From contig JAJYGU010000487.1 of assembly GCA_021784975.1 (NCBI GenBank), positions 1 to 7,306 of the forward strand: a stretch of 7,306 nt of DNA, in the 5' to 3' direction. The notes under the pieces are model-generated. The model was not told the DNA's origin, did no database searches, and worked only from the letters and a program-made list of their open reading frames with translations. The stretch comes from Planctomycetota bacterium. Lineage in GTDB: Bacteria > Planctomycetota > Planctomycetia > Pirellulales > Thermoguttaceae. A program made the position numbers and the translations under genes. Shown here one piece after another: positions 1 to 5,702 of the stretch. Position 1 is the first letter of the stretch; the number at the start of each line of letters is the position of its first letter.

Positions 1-1333
1 CTTCTGCACCACCGAGCCGACCAAGATTCCGATCACCATCCTCTCGCGGTGCCAGAGGTTCGACTTTGCCGGCATCCTGACGGACTCGATTCGCCGGCGG
101 CTGGAGCAGATCGTGGCGGCCGAAGGAGTGGAAGCTGAGCCCGAGGCCCTGGAGGTGCTTGCCCGGCGGGCAGCCGGCTCGATGCGGGATAGCCAGTCGC
201 TATTGGAGCAACTGTTGGCCTTTTCTTCGGGGAAGATCACGCTGGCTGAGGTCCACGGCATGCTGGGCACGGCCGGCGACGAGCGGCTGGCGGCCTTGGT
301 CGAGCGGCTGGTCGAGCGCGATTCGGCGGCGGCGCTGGCCGAGTTCGACGCCGCCTTGACGGCCGGCGTCGATGCGCCCCAGTTGGTGGAGCAATTGTTT
401 GGATACTTCCGCGACTGCATGGCTGCCACCGTGGGGTGTCCGCCCGAATCGTTCCTTTTTACGTCGCCGGCCGGGGCCACCCGTGTGGCGGAAGACGGCC
501 GAAAGCTGGGGCTCGGCGCGGTGCTGGCGGCCATGCAAATCCTCGATCAGGCCCTATCCCACATGCGCTACAGCACGCAGGGCCGGATCATTGCCGAACT
601 GGCCATCGTCGAGATTAGCCGGTTGGAAGAGTTGGAGGAAGTGTCGCGGCTGATTGAGCAGATGCGGTCGGGCACGACTGTGGCGGCCAATCCGCGGCTT
701 GCGCCGACGACCCGCGCGGCGGTCGGCCACGAGGCGGCAAAAAAAAAACTTGACCCGCCGATAACATCTCCGGCTGCCAGGCCGACCCCTGTGGCCCGCA
801 CCTCCTCCGAAGAGTCCACCTCAGCGGCCAGCACAGCGTCGGCCAGATCGACGCTGTCGCAAGCTGGCCCGTCGCCAGAACCGGACCCGGCGCTCGGTGA
901 ACCGCTGACCACGGCCAATGCCCCCCAAGTTTGGGCAGCGACACTTTCCCGACTTTCGGGGATGGTCGTCGAGCAGGCCAAACGCTTCGACTCGGTCGCG
1001 GTACCGGCCCCGGACCGTCTGGTCATTCGCTTCAAGCCCCAATATGATTTGTGCAGGTCCGCCTGCGATCGGCCCGAGCAAGTGGCCCGGTTCGAGCAGG
1101 CGTTGGCCGACGTGACGGGCCGTCAGGTGCGGGTTGAGTTTTCCCTCAGCGAGGACGACCCCGGTCAGCCACCGCCGGTTCCGCCGGCCAGGGCAAACTT
1201 GCAACAGGAACGGTGGCTCGCAGTAATGAAGCATCCGTTGATCCAAAGGGCCGGCGAGCTATTTGGGGCAACCCCCGTGCATATCGAAGACACCTCATCC
1301 CGCGGGCAAGGCAATCCAAATCCTGACGGATAG
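1..1333 (+). CDS. dnaX: DNA polymerase III subunit tau/gamma (clamp loader), 5' end missing
   Basis: This is the ATPase subunit of the replicative clamp loader, which opens the sliding clamp and, as tau, ties the loader to the polymerase core and the helicase. The gene is open from the window edge (first full codon at base 2), leaving 443 residues. By comparison with E. coli, about 150-160 N-terminal residues with the Walker motifs lie outside. Visible in order are the end of the AAA+ core with TTEPTKIP and the arginine-finger motif SRC (residues 15-17 of the fragment), the sensor-2 motif GSMRDSQSLLEQ (from residue 59), and the helical clamp-loader collar to about residue 225. A Pro/Ser/Ala-rich linker follows, then a tau C-terminal domain from about residue 310 ending in HPLIQRAGELFGATPV. 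The GTG at 113 is an internal Val codon, not a start. A slippery run of ten A falls in the linker (see separate entry). ebfC follows after 6 bases, so the two are probably one transcript. Confidence 0.95.
   Translation, partial: FCTTEPTKIPITILSRCQRFDFAGILTDSIRRRLEQIVAAEGVEAEPEALEVLARRAAGSMRDSQSLLEQLLAFSSGKITLAEVHGMLGTAGDERLAALVERLVERDSAAALAEFDAALTAGVDAPQLVEQLFGYFRDCMAATVGCPPESFLFTSPAGATRVAEDGRKLGLGAVLAAMQILDQALSHMRYSTQGRIIAELAIVEISRLEELEEVSRLIEQMRSGTTVAANPRLAPTTRAAVGHEAAKKKLDPPITSPAARPTPVARTSSEESTSAASTASARSTLSQAGPSPEPDPALGEPLTTANAPQVWAATLSRLSGMVVEQAKRFDSVAVPAPDRLVIRFKPQYDLCRSACDRPEQVARFEQALADVTGRQVRVEFSLSEDDPGQPPPVPPARANLQQERWLAVMKHPLIQRAGELFGATPVHIEDTSSRGQGNPNPDG
739..748 (+). promoter_or_regulatory. 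Poly-A slippage site in dnaX, predicted to give the gamma isoform
   Basis: Ten A in a row encode the last base of an Ala codon plus three AAA Lys codons in the tau frame. A -1 shift (or one extra A in the mRNA) reads ACT then TGA at 751-753. A +1 shift (or one lost A) reaches TAA at 762-764. Either slip therefore ends the protein within a few residues, just after the clamp-loader collar and before the tau-specific domain. E. coli dnaX uses ribosomal frameshifting on A AAA AAG, and Thermus thermophilus dnaX uses transcriptional slippage on a run of nine A. The run and stops are seen; gamma production is inferred. Confidence 0.75.
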
Positions 1334-1339
1334 TGAATC

Positions 1340-1729
1340 ATGTTCAAAGGACTCAGTAATCTAGGCGCACTGCTGAAGCAGGCCCAGCAACTTGGCGGCC
1401 AGATGGGCCAGATCACCGAGGAAATGAAGCGACGCCGGGTGGTAGGCTCGGCTGGCGGCGGAATGGTCGAGATCGAGGTCAACGGCCTGATGGAGGTGCT
1501 CCGCTGCCACATTGATCCCCAGTTGGCCGCTCAGAAGGACATGGAAATGTTGGAAGACCTGGTGGTGGCCGCCGTAAATCAAGCCGTCGCCAAGGGTAAA
1601 CAGATGCACGCCGACATGGTTCGCGACTTCACCGGCGGCCTGCCGCTGCCAGGCATAGCCGAGGCGCTGGAGAGATTTACCGGCGGCAGTTCACCCGACG
1701 AAACCAACCCGCCGGACAAGGAATCATGA
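1340..1729 (+). CDS. ebfC: YbaB/EbfC family nucleoid-associated DNA-binding protein
   Basis: This is a small DNA-binding protein of the YbaB/EbfC family, which forms dimers with a tweezer-like shape and coats the nucleoid. It runs to 129 residues, a little longer than the usual 100-110 because of a Pro/Glu/Asp-rich tail after about residue 115. Family signs are the N-terminal helix MFKGLSNLGALLKQAQQLGG, the continuation with ITEEMKRRRVVGSAGGGMV, the strand EIEVNGLMEVLRCHIDP, and the C-terminal helix with LEDLVVAAVNQAVAKGKQM. The ATG lies 6 bases after the dnaX stop and has only a weak purine stretch upstream (ACGGA), which suggests translational coupling to dnaX. It sits between dnaX and recR, its standard place in many bacteria. 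The TGA stop lies at the edge of the heptamer repeat array that fills the next spacer. Confidence 0.93.
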   Translation: MFKGLSNLGALLKQAQQLGGQMGQITEEMKRRRVVGSAGGGMVEIEVNGLMEVLRCHIDPQLAAQKDMEMLEDLVVAAVNQAVAKGKQMHADMVRDFTGGLPLPGIAEALERFTGGSSPDETNPPDKES

Positions 1730-1764
1730 GGGATGAGAGATTGGGGATTAGGGATTAGATGAGG
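1723..1764 (+). repeat. G-rich degenerate heptamer array after ebfC
   Basis: Units of seven bases stay in register: GGGATGA at 1730, GAGATTG at 1737, and GGGATTA at 1744 and again at 1751, with looser units on both sides. The array begins at the ebfC stop codon. The consensus is roughly GGGATKA. On the other strand it matches the C-rich heptamers before rpoN (CTCATCC read backwards gives a rotation of GGGATGA). No protein is encoded here. Its function is unknown. Confidence 0.7.
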
Positions 1765-1783
1765 CGACGCTTGCTGCGCTCGC
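1764..1783 (+). other. Small imperfect hairpin in the ebfC-recR spacer
   Basis: GCGACGC (1764-1770) can pair with GCGCTCGC (1776-1783) around the five-base loop TTGCT, with one bulged C. It is followed by a C-rich stretch, not a T run, so it is a poor intrinsic terminator. It could simply be chance in a GC-rich genome. Confidence 0.3.
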
Positions 1784-1793
1784 CCCCCGTCCC

Positions 1794-1842
1794 CTGAAGA
1801 CTGACAACTGAAAACCACCCCATTCTAACCACTAACCACTCC
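1794..1842 (+). repeat. Second degenerate heptamer array, directly upstream of recR
   Basis: Seven consecutive seven-base units keep one register: CTGAAGA at 1794, CTGACAA at 1801, CTGAAAA at 1808, CCACCCC at 1815, then ATTCTAA, CCACTAA and CCACTCC to 1842. The sequence drifts from a CTGARAA type to a CCACTAA type while the spacing stays seven. The array ends three bases before the GTG start of recR, where a Shine-Dalgarno sequence would normally lie. Confidence 0.65.
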
Positions 1843-1845
1843 CCC

Positions 1846-2445
1846 GTGCCTGAACTGACGCAATCTGTCACCCGTCTGATCGATGAGCTCGCCAAGCTGC
1901 CGGGCATCGGCAAGAAGTCGGCCGAGCGGTTGGCCTACCACGTATTGCGCGTTTCTCGCGATGAGGCCATCGCCTTGGCCGACGCCATCCGCGGGGTGAA
2001 AGAGAACGTCCGCTATTGCAGCCGGTGCTATAATTTGGCAGAGGAGGAGGAATGTTCGATCTGCCGTGATCCCAGCCGGCAGCAAGATGTGTTGTGCGTC
2101 GTCGAACAACCCCGCGACTTGATGGCACTGGAGCAATCGGGCGCTTACCGAGGTCTGTACCACGTATTGCTGGGGCGAATAGCGCCCTTGGACGGGATCG
2201 GGCCGGAACAGCTCACTATCGATGCATTGGTGCAACGCGTCCGACAGGGATCGTTTAAGGAAATCATTATGGCCACCAACCCCACCATTGAAGGCGACGG
2301 CACGGCCCTGCACATCTCCAATGCGTTAGCCGGACTACCGATTCGCGTGACCCGGCTTGCCCGCGGTATCACCACCGGCAGCGTATTGGAGTTCGCCAAC
2401 AAAGAAATCCTGGCCGACGCCATCAACGGCCGGCAGGGGTTTTAG
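1846..2445 (+). CDS. recR: Recombination mediator RecR
   Basis: RecR works with RecO (and RecF) to load RecA on single-stranded DNA at gaps, in the RecFOR pathway. The protein has 199 residues, the usual family length. It shows the helix-hairpin-helix [15 protein letters not shown] (residues 18-32) and a four-cysteine zinc site at C58, C61, C70 and C73. A Toprim domain follows from about residue 81 with the acidic residue E87 in CVVEQPRD. The C-terminal segment, about 174-199, has [15 protein letters not shown]. The GTG at 1846 is chosen because the protein then begins just before the conserved [12 protein letters not shown]; there is no nearby ATG. No Shine-Dalgarno is seen: the 20 bases before the start are pyrimidine-rich heptamers. 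It is third in the dnaX-ebfC-recR order, but 116 bases separate it from ebfC, so it may be cotranscribed or have its own promoter. Confidence 0.96.
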   Translation: MPELTQSVTRLIDELAKLPGIGKKSAERLAYHVLRVSRDEAIALADAIRGVKENVRYCSRCYNLAEEEECSICRDPSRQQDVLCVVEQPRDLMALEQSGAYRGLYHVLLGRIAPLDGIGPEQLTIDALVQRVRQGSFKEIIMATNPTIEGDGTALHISNALAGLPIRVTRLARGITTGSVLEFANKEILADAINGRQGF

Positions 2446-2496
2446 AAAGTTGTGAGTCGAGCGTCGAACAAAGCCGAAAGCGGGAGTTGGCATTGC

Positions 2497-2524
2497 TCAA
2501 TTTTCATTTCTCATTTTTCATTGA
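2497..2524 (+). repeat. T-rich heptamer array in the recR-rpoN spacer
   Basis: Four seven-base units are in register: TCAATTT at 2497, TCATTTC at 2504, TCATTTT at 2511 and TCATTGA at 2518. The stretch is far more AT-rich than the surrounding genes. It forms one arm of the inverted repeat described separately. Confidence 0.6.
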
Positions 2525-2564
2525 GAGGACCGACTGAAAAATGAACAACGGAAAATGAGAAATG
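2505..2564 (+). repeat. 13-bp perfect inverted repeat, AT-rich, between recR and rpoN
   Basis: CATTTCTCATTTT (2505-2517) is the exact reverse complement of AAAATGAGAAATG (2552-2564), with 34 bases between. An alternative inner stem pairs TTTTTCA (2514-2520) with TGAAAAA (2535-2541). No T run follows, so it is not a classical terminator. As both arms are heptamer arrays of the same type on opposite strands, the symmetry may come from array inversion instead of selection for a hairpin. Confidence 0.5.
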
Positions 2565-2611
2565 CAAACCTGATCCTTGACCCCTGATCCCTCATCCCTC
2601 ATCCCTGACCC
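2535..2611 (+). repeat. Eleven-unit degenerate heptamer array abutting the rpoN start
   Basis: Eleven seven-base units keep one register over 77 bases. The first five are A-rich, such as TGAAAAA at 2535 and TGAGAAA at 2556. The last six are C-rich: CTGATCC at 2570 and 2584, CTCATCC at 2591 and 2598, with TTGACCC at 2577 and CTGACCC at 2605. The array stops five bases before the rpoN ATG. The change of base composition inside an unbroken seven-base register is its most striking property. Confidence 0.7.
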
Positions 2612-2616
2612 CACTC

Positions 2617-4128
2617 ATGCGTCTTTCCTTCAGCCAAGATCTCCGACAGGTGCAGAAACAGGTGCTGGCGCCGCGGATGATCCAGTCGATGGAGATCCTG
2701 CAGCTTCCTATTTTGGCGCTGCAGGAAAGAATCGAGCATGAGATGGAGGAAAACCCGGTCTTGGAGATGGTGGAAGAGGATGCGGATGCCCCCGCCGAAG
2801 TCGAGGAAGCCGAAGCCGCCGAGCGTCCACCGTCGGACGCCCCGACCGAGGAAGAGCGGGAGTTGGTGATCGACGAAAGCCATTCGAACGAACAGGATTT
2901 CGAGCGGCTGATGAAGATGGACGAGGAGTGGCCCGACCACTTTGAAGACCGCGTGCAGCCGTCGCGAGCCGAGGTGGAGCAGGCCGGCGAGCGGAAGCTC
3001 GACGCGATGGCCAACATGGCTGCCCGGCCCCAGTCCCTGCAAGATTACCTGCACGACCAGTTGGGTTGGTTCGATCTCGAGCCGGGCCTTCGGGCGATGG
3101 CCGATCGGATCATCTATAACCTCGACCCCAACGGCTATCTCCAGGGCCGGCTGGCCGACCTGCTGGGGCCGGACGCCCGGCCGGAAGACCTGGCGGTGGC
3201 CCAGCGCGGGCTGTCGTTGGTGCAAAAGCTCGATCCGCCGGGCGTGGGGGCGCGCGACCTGCGCGAGTGCCTGCTACTGCAACTGGCCCCCGGCATGCCG
3301 TATTACGAGCAACTGAAAGTGCTGATCGGCAACCACCTCGAAGACCTGGAATACAATCGTCTGCCGGTCATTTCCCGCCGCACCGGCTATTCGATCGAAC
3401 TGATTCAGACGGTCCTCGAAGAGCTCCGTAAGCTCAAGCCCAAGCCGGGGGCGGACTTTCAGGACATCGTGGTTCCGCCGGTCACTCCCGACGTGTTTGT
3501 CGAGCAGGACGAGAGCGGCCGGTATCGCGTGCGGTTGGAAGACAGCCGCACGCCCAGCCTGTTCATCAGCCCCTACTACCGCAAGCTCTTTCAGAGTGGT
3601 GAGGCAAACGAGGAGACCCGCGAGTACATCAAGCGGAAGATCAGCGCTGCCCAGTGGCTGATCGACTCGATCCAACAACGCCGCAGCACATTGACCAAGG
3701 TGGCCCAGGCGATCGTCGACCACCAGCAGGAGTTTCTCAATAAGGGGCCGGAAGCCGTTGAGCCGCTGAAGATGCAGCAGATCGCCGACAAGGTGGGCGT
3801 CCACGTGACCACCGTCAGCCGGGCGGTGGACGACAAGTGGATTCAGACGCCGCGGGGCATCTTTCCGCTGAAGCGATTCTTCTGTGGCGGCACCGTCAGC
3901 GCCGATGGTGAGGAAGTGGCCTGGGACGCCGTGCGGCTGAAGCTGCAAGAAATCGTCGACGGCGAGGACAAGCAGCACCCCTTAAGCGACGATCAACTCG
4001 TTCAGCAGCTCGCCGCCCACGGGATCACCGTCGCCCGCCGCACGGTCACCAAATATCGCAAGGCGATGGGCATTCTCAGTTCCCGCCAACGCCGCGATTG
4101 GGGCGGGGGGAAACGCAGCGACGGATAG
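2617..4128 (+). CDS. rpoN: RNA polymerase sigma-54 factor RpoN
   Basis: Sigma-54 directs RNA polymerase to -24/-12 promoters and needs AAA+ enhancer-binding proteins to open them. The protein has 503 residues, near the family norm. Region I (1-50) holds the Gln/Leu-rich MIQSMEILQLPILALQERI and EENPVLEM. Region II (about 51-115) is a strongly acidic linker rich in Glu and Asp. The core-binding part of region III follows, to about 330, and then a helix-turn-helix at about 389-409 (IADKVGVHVTTVSRAVDDKW) running into TPRGIFPLKRFF. The RpoN box is ARRTVTKYRK at 473-482, one residue from the usual ARRTVAKYR. The ATG at 2617 gives a complete region I; the next Met (M21) would cut into it. There is no Shine-Dalgarno before it: the upstream bases are C-rich heptamers. 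The common neighbours of rpoN in other bacteria (lptB upstream, hpf downstream) are absent here. Confidence 0.97.
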   Translation: MRLSFSQDLRQVQKQVLAPRMIQSMEILQLPILALQERIEHEMEENPVLEMVEEDADAPAEVEEAEAAERPPSDAPTEEERELVIDESHSNEQDFERLMKMDEEWPDHFEDRVQPSRAEVEQAGERKLDAMANMAARPQSLQDYLHDQLGWFDLEPGLRAMADRIIYNLDPNGYLQGRLADLLGPDARPEDLAVAQRGLSLVQKLDPPGVGARDLRECLLLQLAPGMPYYEQLKVLIGNHLEDLEYNRLPVISRRTGYSIELIQTVLEELRKLKPKPGADFQDIVVPPVTPDVFVEQDESGRYRVRLEDSRTPSLFISPYYRKLFQSGEANEETREYIKRKISAAQWLIDSIQQRRSTLTKVAQAIVDHQQEFLNKGPEAVEPLKMQQIADKVGVHVTTVSRAVDDKWIQTPRGIFPLKRFFCGGTVSADGEEVAWDAVRLKLQEIVDGEDKQHPLSDDQLVQQLAAHGITVARRTVTKYRKAMGILSSRQRRDWGGGKRSDG

Positions 4129-4380
4129 GATCGGTAGCGGAGCCCAGTTCAATCATTGGACTTGTTCGTGCGCCGCCAATGCATGTGTATTCTAACGATG
4201 GCTCAGTGCCGCAACGGGTCCCATGAGTTCCCTGCGGCTTACCCACGCCGCCTATCTTGCCGAGACGCCTGGCGGTCTCGACCGAGCAGCCTTGCACTCC
4301 CGCGCGAATACTGTATGCTATGGCTCCATCTTCGGAACGCATCTCAGTTCAGGCCCTGCTGCTCATCGAGCCTAATGGAA

Positions 4381-4410
4381 TTGACGTTTCCGCTTCGCCT
4401 TTGGTACCCT
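4381..4410 (+). promoter_or_regulatory. Candidate sigma-70-type promoter for the FabH-like gene
   Basis: TTGACG (4381-4386) matches the -35 consensus at five of six bases. TACCCT (4405-4410) is a weak -10 but is preceded by TGG, an extended -10 layout, with an 18-base spacer. Transcription would start near 4417, leaving a leader of about 58 bases. The weak -10 makes this tentative. Confidence 0.35.
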
Positions 4411-4461
4411 ACCCGCCTGAGTCGGCGGGAGTTCTTGCGTGTGTACCGGTAGTCCGGGCAG

Positions 4462-4467
4462 AAGGAG
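4462..4467 (+). promoter_or_regulatory. Strong Shine-Dalgarno that fixes the FabH-like start
   Basis: AAGGAG sits seven bases before the ATG at 4475. The same frame has a GTG at 4439 that would add 12 residues, but this ribosome binding site and the conserved N-terminus MKFAAIGPIAIHLPEK argue for 4475. Confidence 0.8.
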
Positions 4468-4474
4468 TGGGGGA

Positions 4475-5590
4475 ATGAAGTTCGCCGCGATTGGCCCCAT
4501 CGCCATCCACTTGCCGGAAAAAGTAGAGGACAACGACTACTTGGCCGCCGAGCAGCCCAGATGGGATATGCCGCTGATCTACGCCAAGACGGGGATCCGT
4601 GCGCGCCATATTACACAACCTGGAGAATGTGCGTCGGACTTGGGGGTCAAGGCGGCGGAGAGACTGTTTGCTCAACATCAGGTCAATCCCAAGACGGTCG
4701 ATTTCTTGCTGTTGTGCACGCAAACGCCGGACTACGTCCTGCCCACTACCGCGTGTCTGGTGCAAGACCGGCTAGGACTGGCTACTTCGATCGGGGCCTT
4801 GGACTTCAACTTGGGCTGTTCGGGGTTCGTCTATGGGCTCTCCTTGGCTGACGGGCTGATCCGCTCGGACGCGGCTCGTCGGGTGCTTCTAATTACTGCC
4901 GAGACCTACTCGAAGTACATCGATCCGAGCGATCGCTCGTTGCGGACGATTTTTGGCGACGGCGCCGCTGCCACTTTGATTGAGGCCGCCGACACGCCGT
5001 CGTTGGGTTCATTCGTTTTCGGCACCGATGGCCGCGGGGCCGACACCCTGATCGTCACGGAAGGGGGAGCCCGGCCTAAGGCGGACGCCGTGCAGCCGCG
5101 AAAGCGCAAACGCTGGCCCAGCAGTCTGTACATGGATGGGCCGGAGCTGGTCAAGTTCACCCTGGAGGTGGTGCCGCCGATGGTCGAAAAGGTGTTGGCC
5201 GGCGCCAAGTGGACCCGCGCCGACGTGGACCTGTACCTGGTGCATCAGGCAACCACCTTCATCTTGAAACATCTCCGCGAGCGCATGAGGTTGGGCCCGG
5301 AAGAGACGCCCGAGGCCCTCGAATCTTACGGCAACACCGTTTCCTCCACCATTCCGATCCTGATCCACGATCTGCGCCTCTCGGGTCGGTTGCGGCCGGG
5401 CAAGCGGACGCTGTTGGTGGGCTTCGGCGTGGGACTCTCCTGGGCCGGCTGCACCTGGACGGAAACCTGGGAAGCGAAACAGGTTGAACTGGGTGAGAAA
5501 ATTGCCAAACCCGCCGACGAACCGAATCCCCAAGAAGCTAAGGACGCCAAGCCAGCCGACCGCAAAGGTGGCAGCCGCGACGCGGCCTGA
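4475..5590 (+). CDS. 3-oxoacyl-ACP synthase III (FabH-like) with charged C-terminal tail
   Basis: This is a thiolase-fold condensing enzyme of the ketoacyl-ACP synthase III family, which joins an acyl-CoA or acyl group to malonyl-ACP in the cytoplasm. The 371-residue protein has the whole catalytic triad: C115 in NLGCSGFVYGL, H257 in LVHQA and N287 in YGNTVSSTIP. The Cys-to-His gap is 142 residues and the His-to-Asn gap 30, against 132 and 30 in E. coli FabH. FGDGAAATLIE (from 160) and the C-terminal LVGFGVGLSW (from 314) are also typical. Wording such as TQTPDYVLPTTACLVQDRLG and DFNLGCSGFVYGL recalls, from memory, the KAS III-like branch often found in surface polysaccharide clusters, not housekeeping FabH, so no symbol is given. 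The last ~37 residues form a Lys/Glu/Pro/Ala-rich tail that ordinary KAS III (about 320-330 residues) lacks. No fatty acid or polysaccharide genes adjoin it, so the substrate cannot be told. Confidence 0.9.
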   Translation: MKFAAIGPIAIHLPEKVEDNDYLAAEQPRWDMPLIYAKTGIRARHITQPGECASDLGVKAAERLFAQHQVNPKTVDFLLLCTQTPDYVLPTTACLVQDRLGLATSIGALDFNLGCSGFVYGLSLADGLIRSDAARRVLLITAETYSKYIDPSDRSLRTIFGDGAAATLIEAADTPSLGSFVFGTDGRGADTLIVTEGGARPKADAVQPRKRKRWPSSLYMDGPELVKFTLEVVPPMVEKVLAGAKWTRADVDLYLVHQATTFILKHLRERMRLGPEETPEALESYGNTVSSTIPILIHDLRLSGRLRPGKRTLLVGFGVGLSWAGCTWTETWEAKQVELGEKIAKPADEPNPQEAKDAKPADRKGGSRDAA

Positions 5591-5602
5591 ACGCAAACTG
5601 GT

Positions 5603-5636
5603 CCCCTCTCCCTCTGGGAGAGGGATAGGGTGAGGG
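5603..5636 (+). repeat. Palindromic intergenic repeat (REP-like) with nine-base stem
   Basis: CCCTCTCCC (5604-5612) pairs perfectly with GGGAGAGGG (5616-5624) around the loop TCT, followed by ATAGGGTGAGGG. Read on the other strand the element translates as PHPIPLPEGEG, close to the PHPxPLPxGEG phrase familiar from spurious ORFs in many bacterial genomes. It starts 12 bases after the FabH-like stop. It may act as a terminator or mRNA-end stabiliser, though no T run follows. Confidence 0.6.
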
Positions 5637-5702
5637 CATCCTGTCACATCTGCCGGTGTGCCGCAAGCGGGCGAGGGCCCACTCAATTGGTAGGGAACCG
5701 TG

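Larger units (their letters stand above)
4129..4474 (+). other. 346-base intergenic gap between rpoN and the FabH-like gene
   Basis: I find no convincing gene in this gap. Open frames here have atypical composition, rich in Arg, Ser and Cys, and no family likeness. A six-base palindromic stem (CGAGAC at 4261-4266 with GTCTCG at 4275-4280, eight-base loop) could be a weak rpoN terminator but has no T run. Unlike the spacers beside recR it shows no heptamer register. The 3' end holds the promoter candidate and ribosome binding site of the next gene. Confidence 0.5.

Noticed and set aside
1744..1757. Tandem GGGATTA, telomere-like
   Set aside because: Only two exact copies exist and they belong to a wider degenerate heptamer array in a spacer; nothing suggests a chromosome end.
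1723..2611. Possible CRISPR array around recR
   Set aside because: Units are seven bases with no spacers of regular length and no cas genes; the repeats are contiguous.
2599..3225. Minus-strand open frame of 208 codons opposite rpoN
   Set aside because: It is a shadow of the GC-rich rpoN frame; its composition (His, Leu, Gln, Arg) mirrors the opposite codons and the rpoN frame is unmistakable.
4156..4452. Plus-strand open frame of 98 codons in the rpoN to FabH-like gap
   Set aside because: It has Cys/Arg/Ser-rich atypical composition, no ribosome binding site and no recognisable motif, and it overlaps the likely promoter.
4129..4474. Sigma-54 (-24/-12) promoter upstream of the FabH-like gene
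   Set aside because: I looked for GG and GC ten bases apart in a TGGC/TTGC context; the closest candidates (near 4200 and 4271) have wrong spacing or lack the GC.
5009..5686. Minus-strand open frame of 225 codons over the end of the FabH-like gene
   Set aside because: It lies opposite a clear coding gene, and its N-terminal part translates the intergenic palindrome (PHPIPLPEGEG), a known source of spurious ORFs.
5700..5702. GTG start one codon before the ATG of the four-helix protein
   Set aside because: It would leave only three bases to the AGGGA ribosome binding site; the ATG at 5703 has six.
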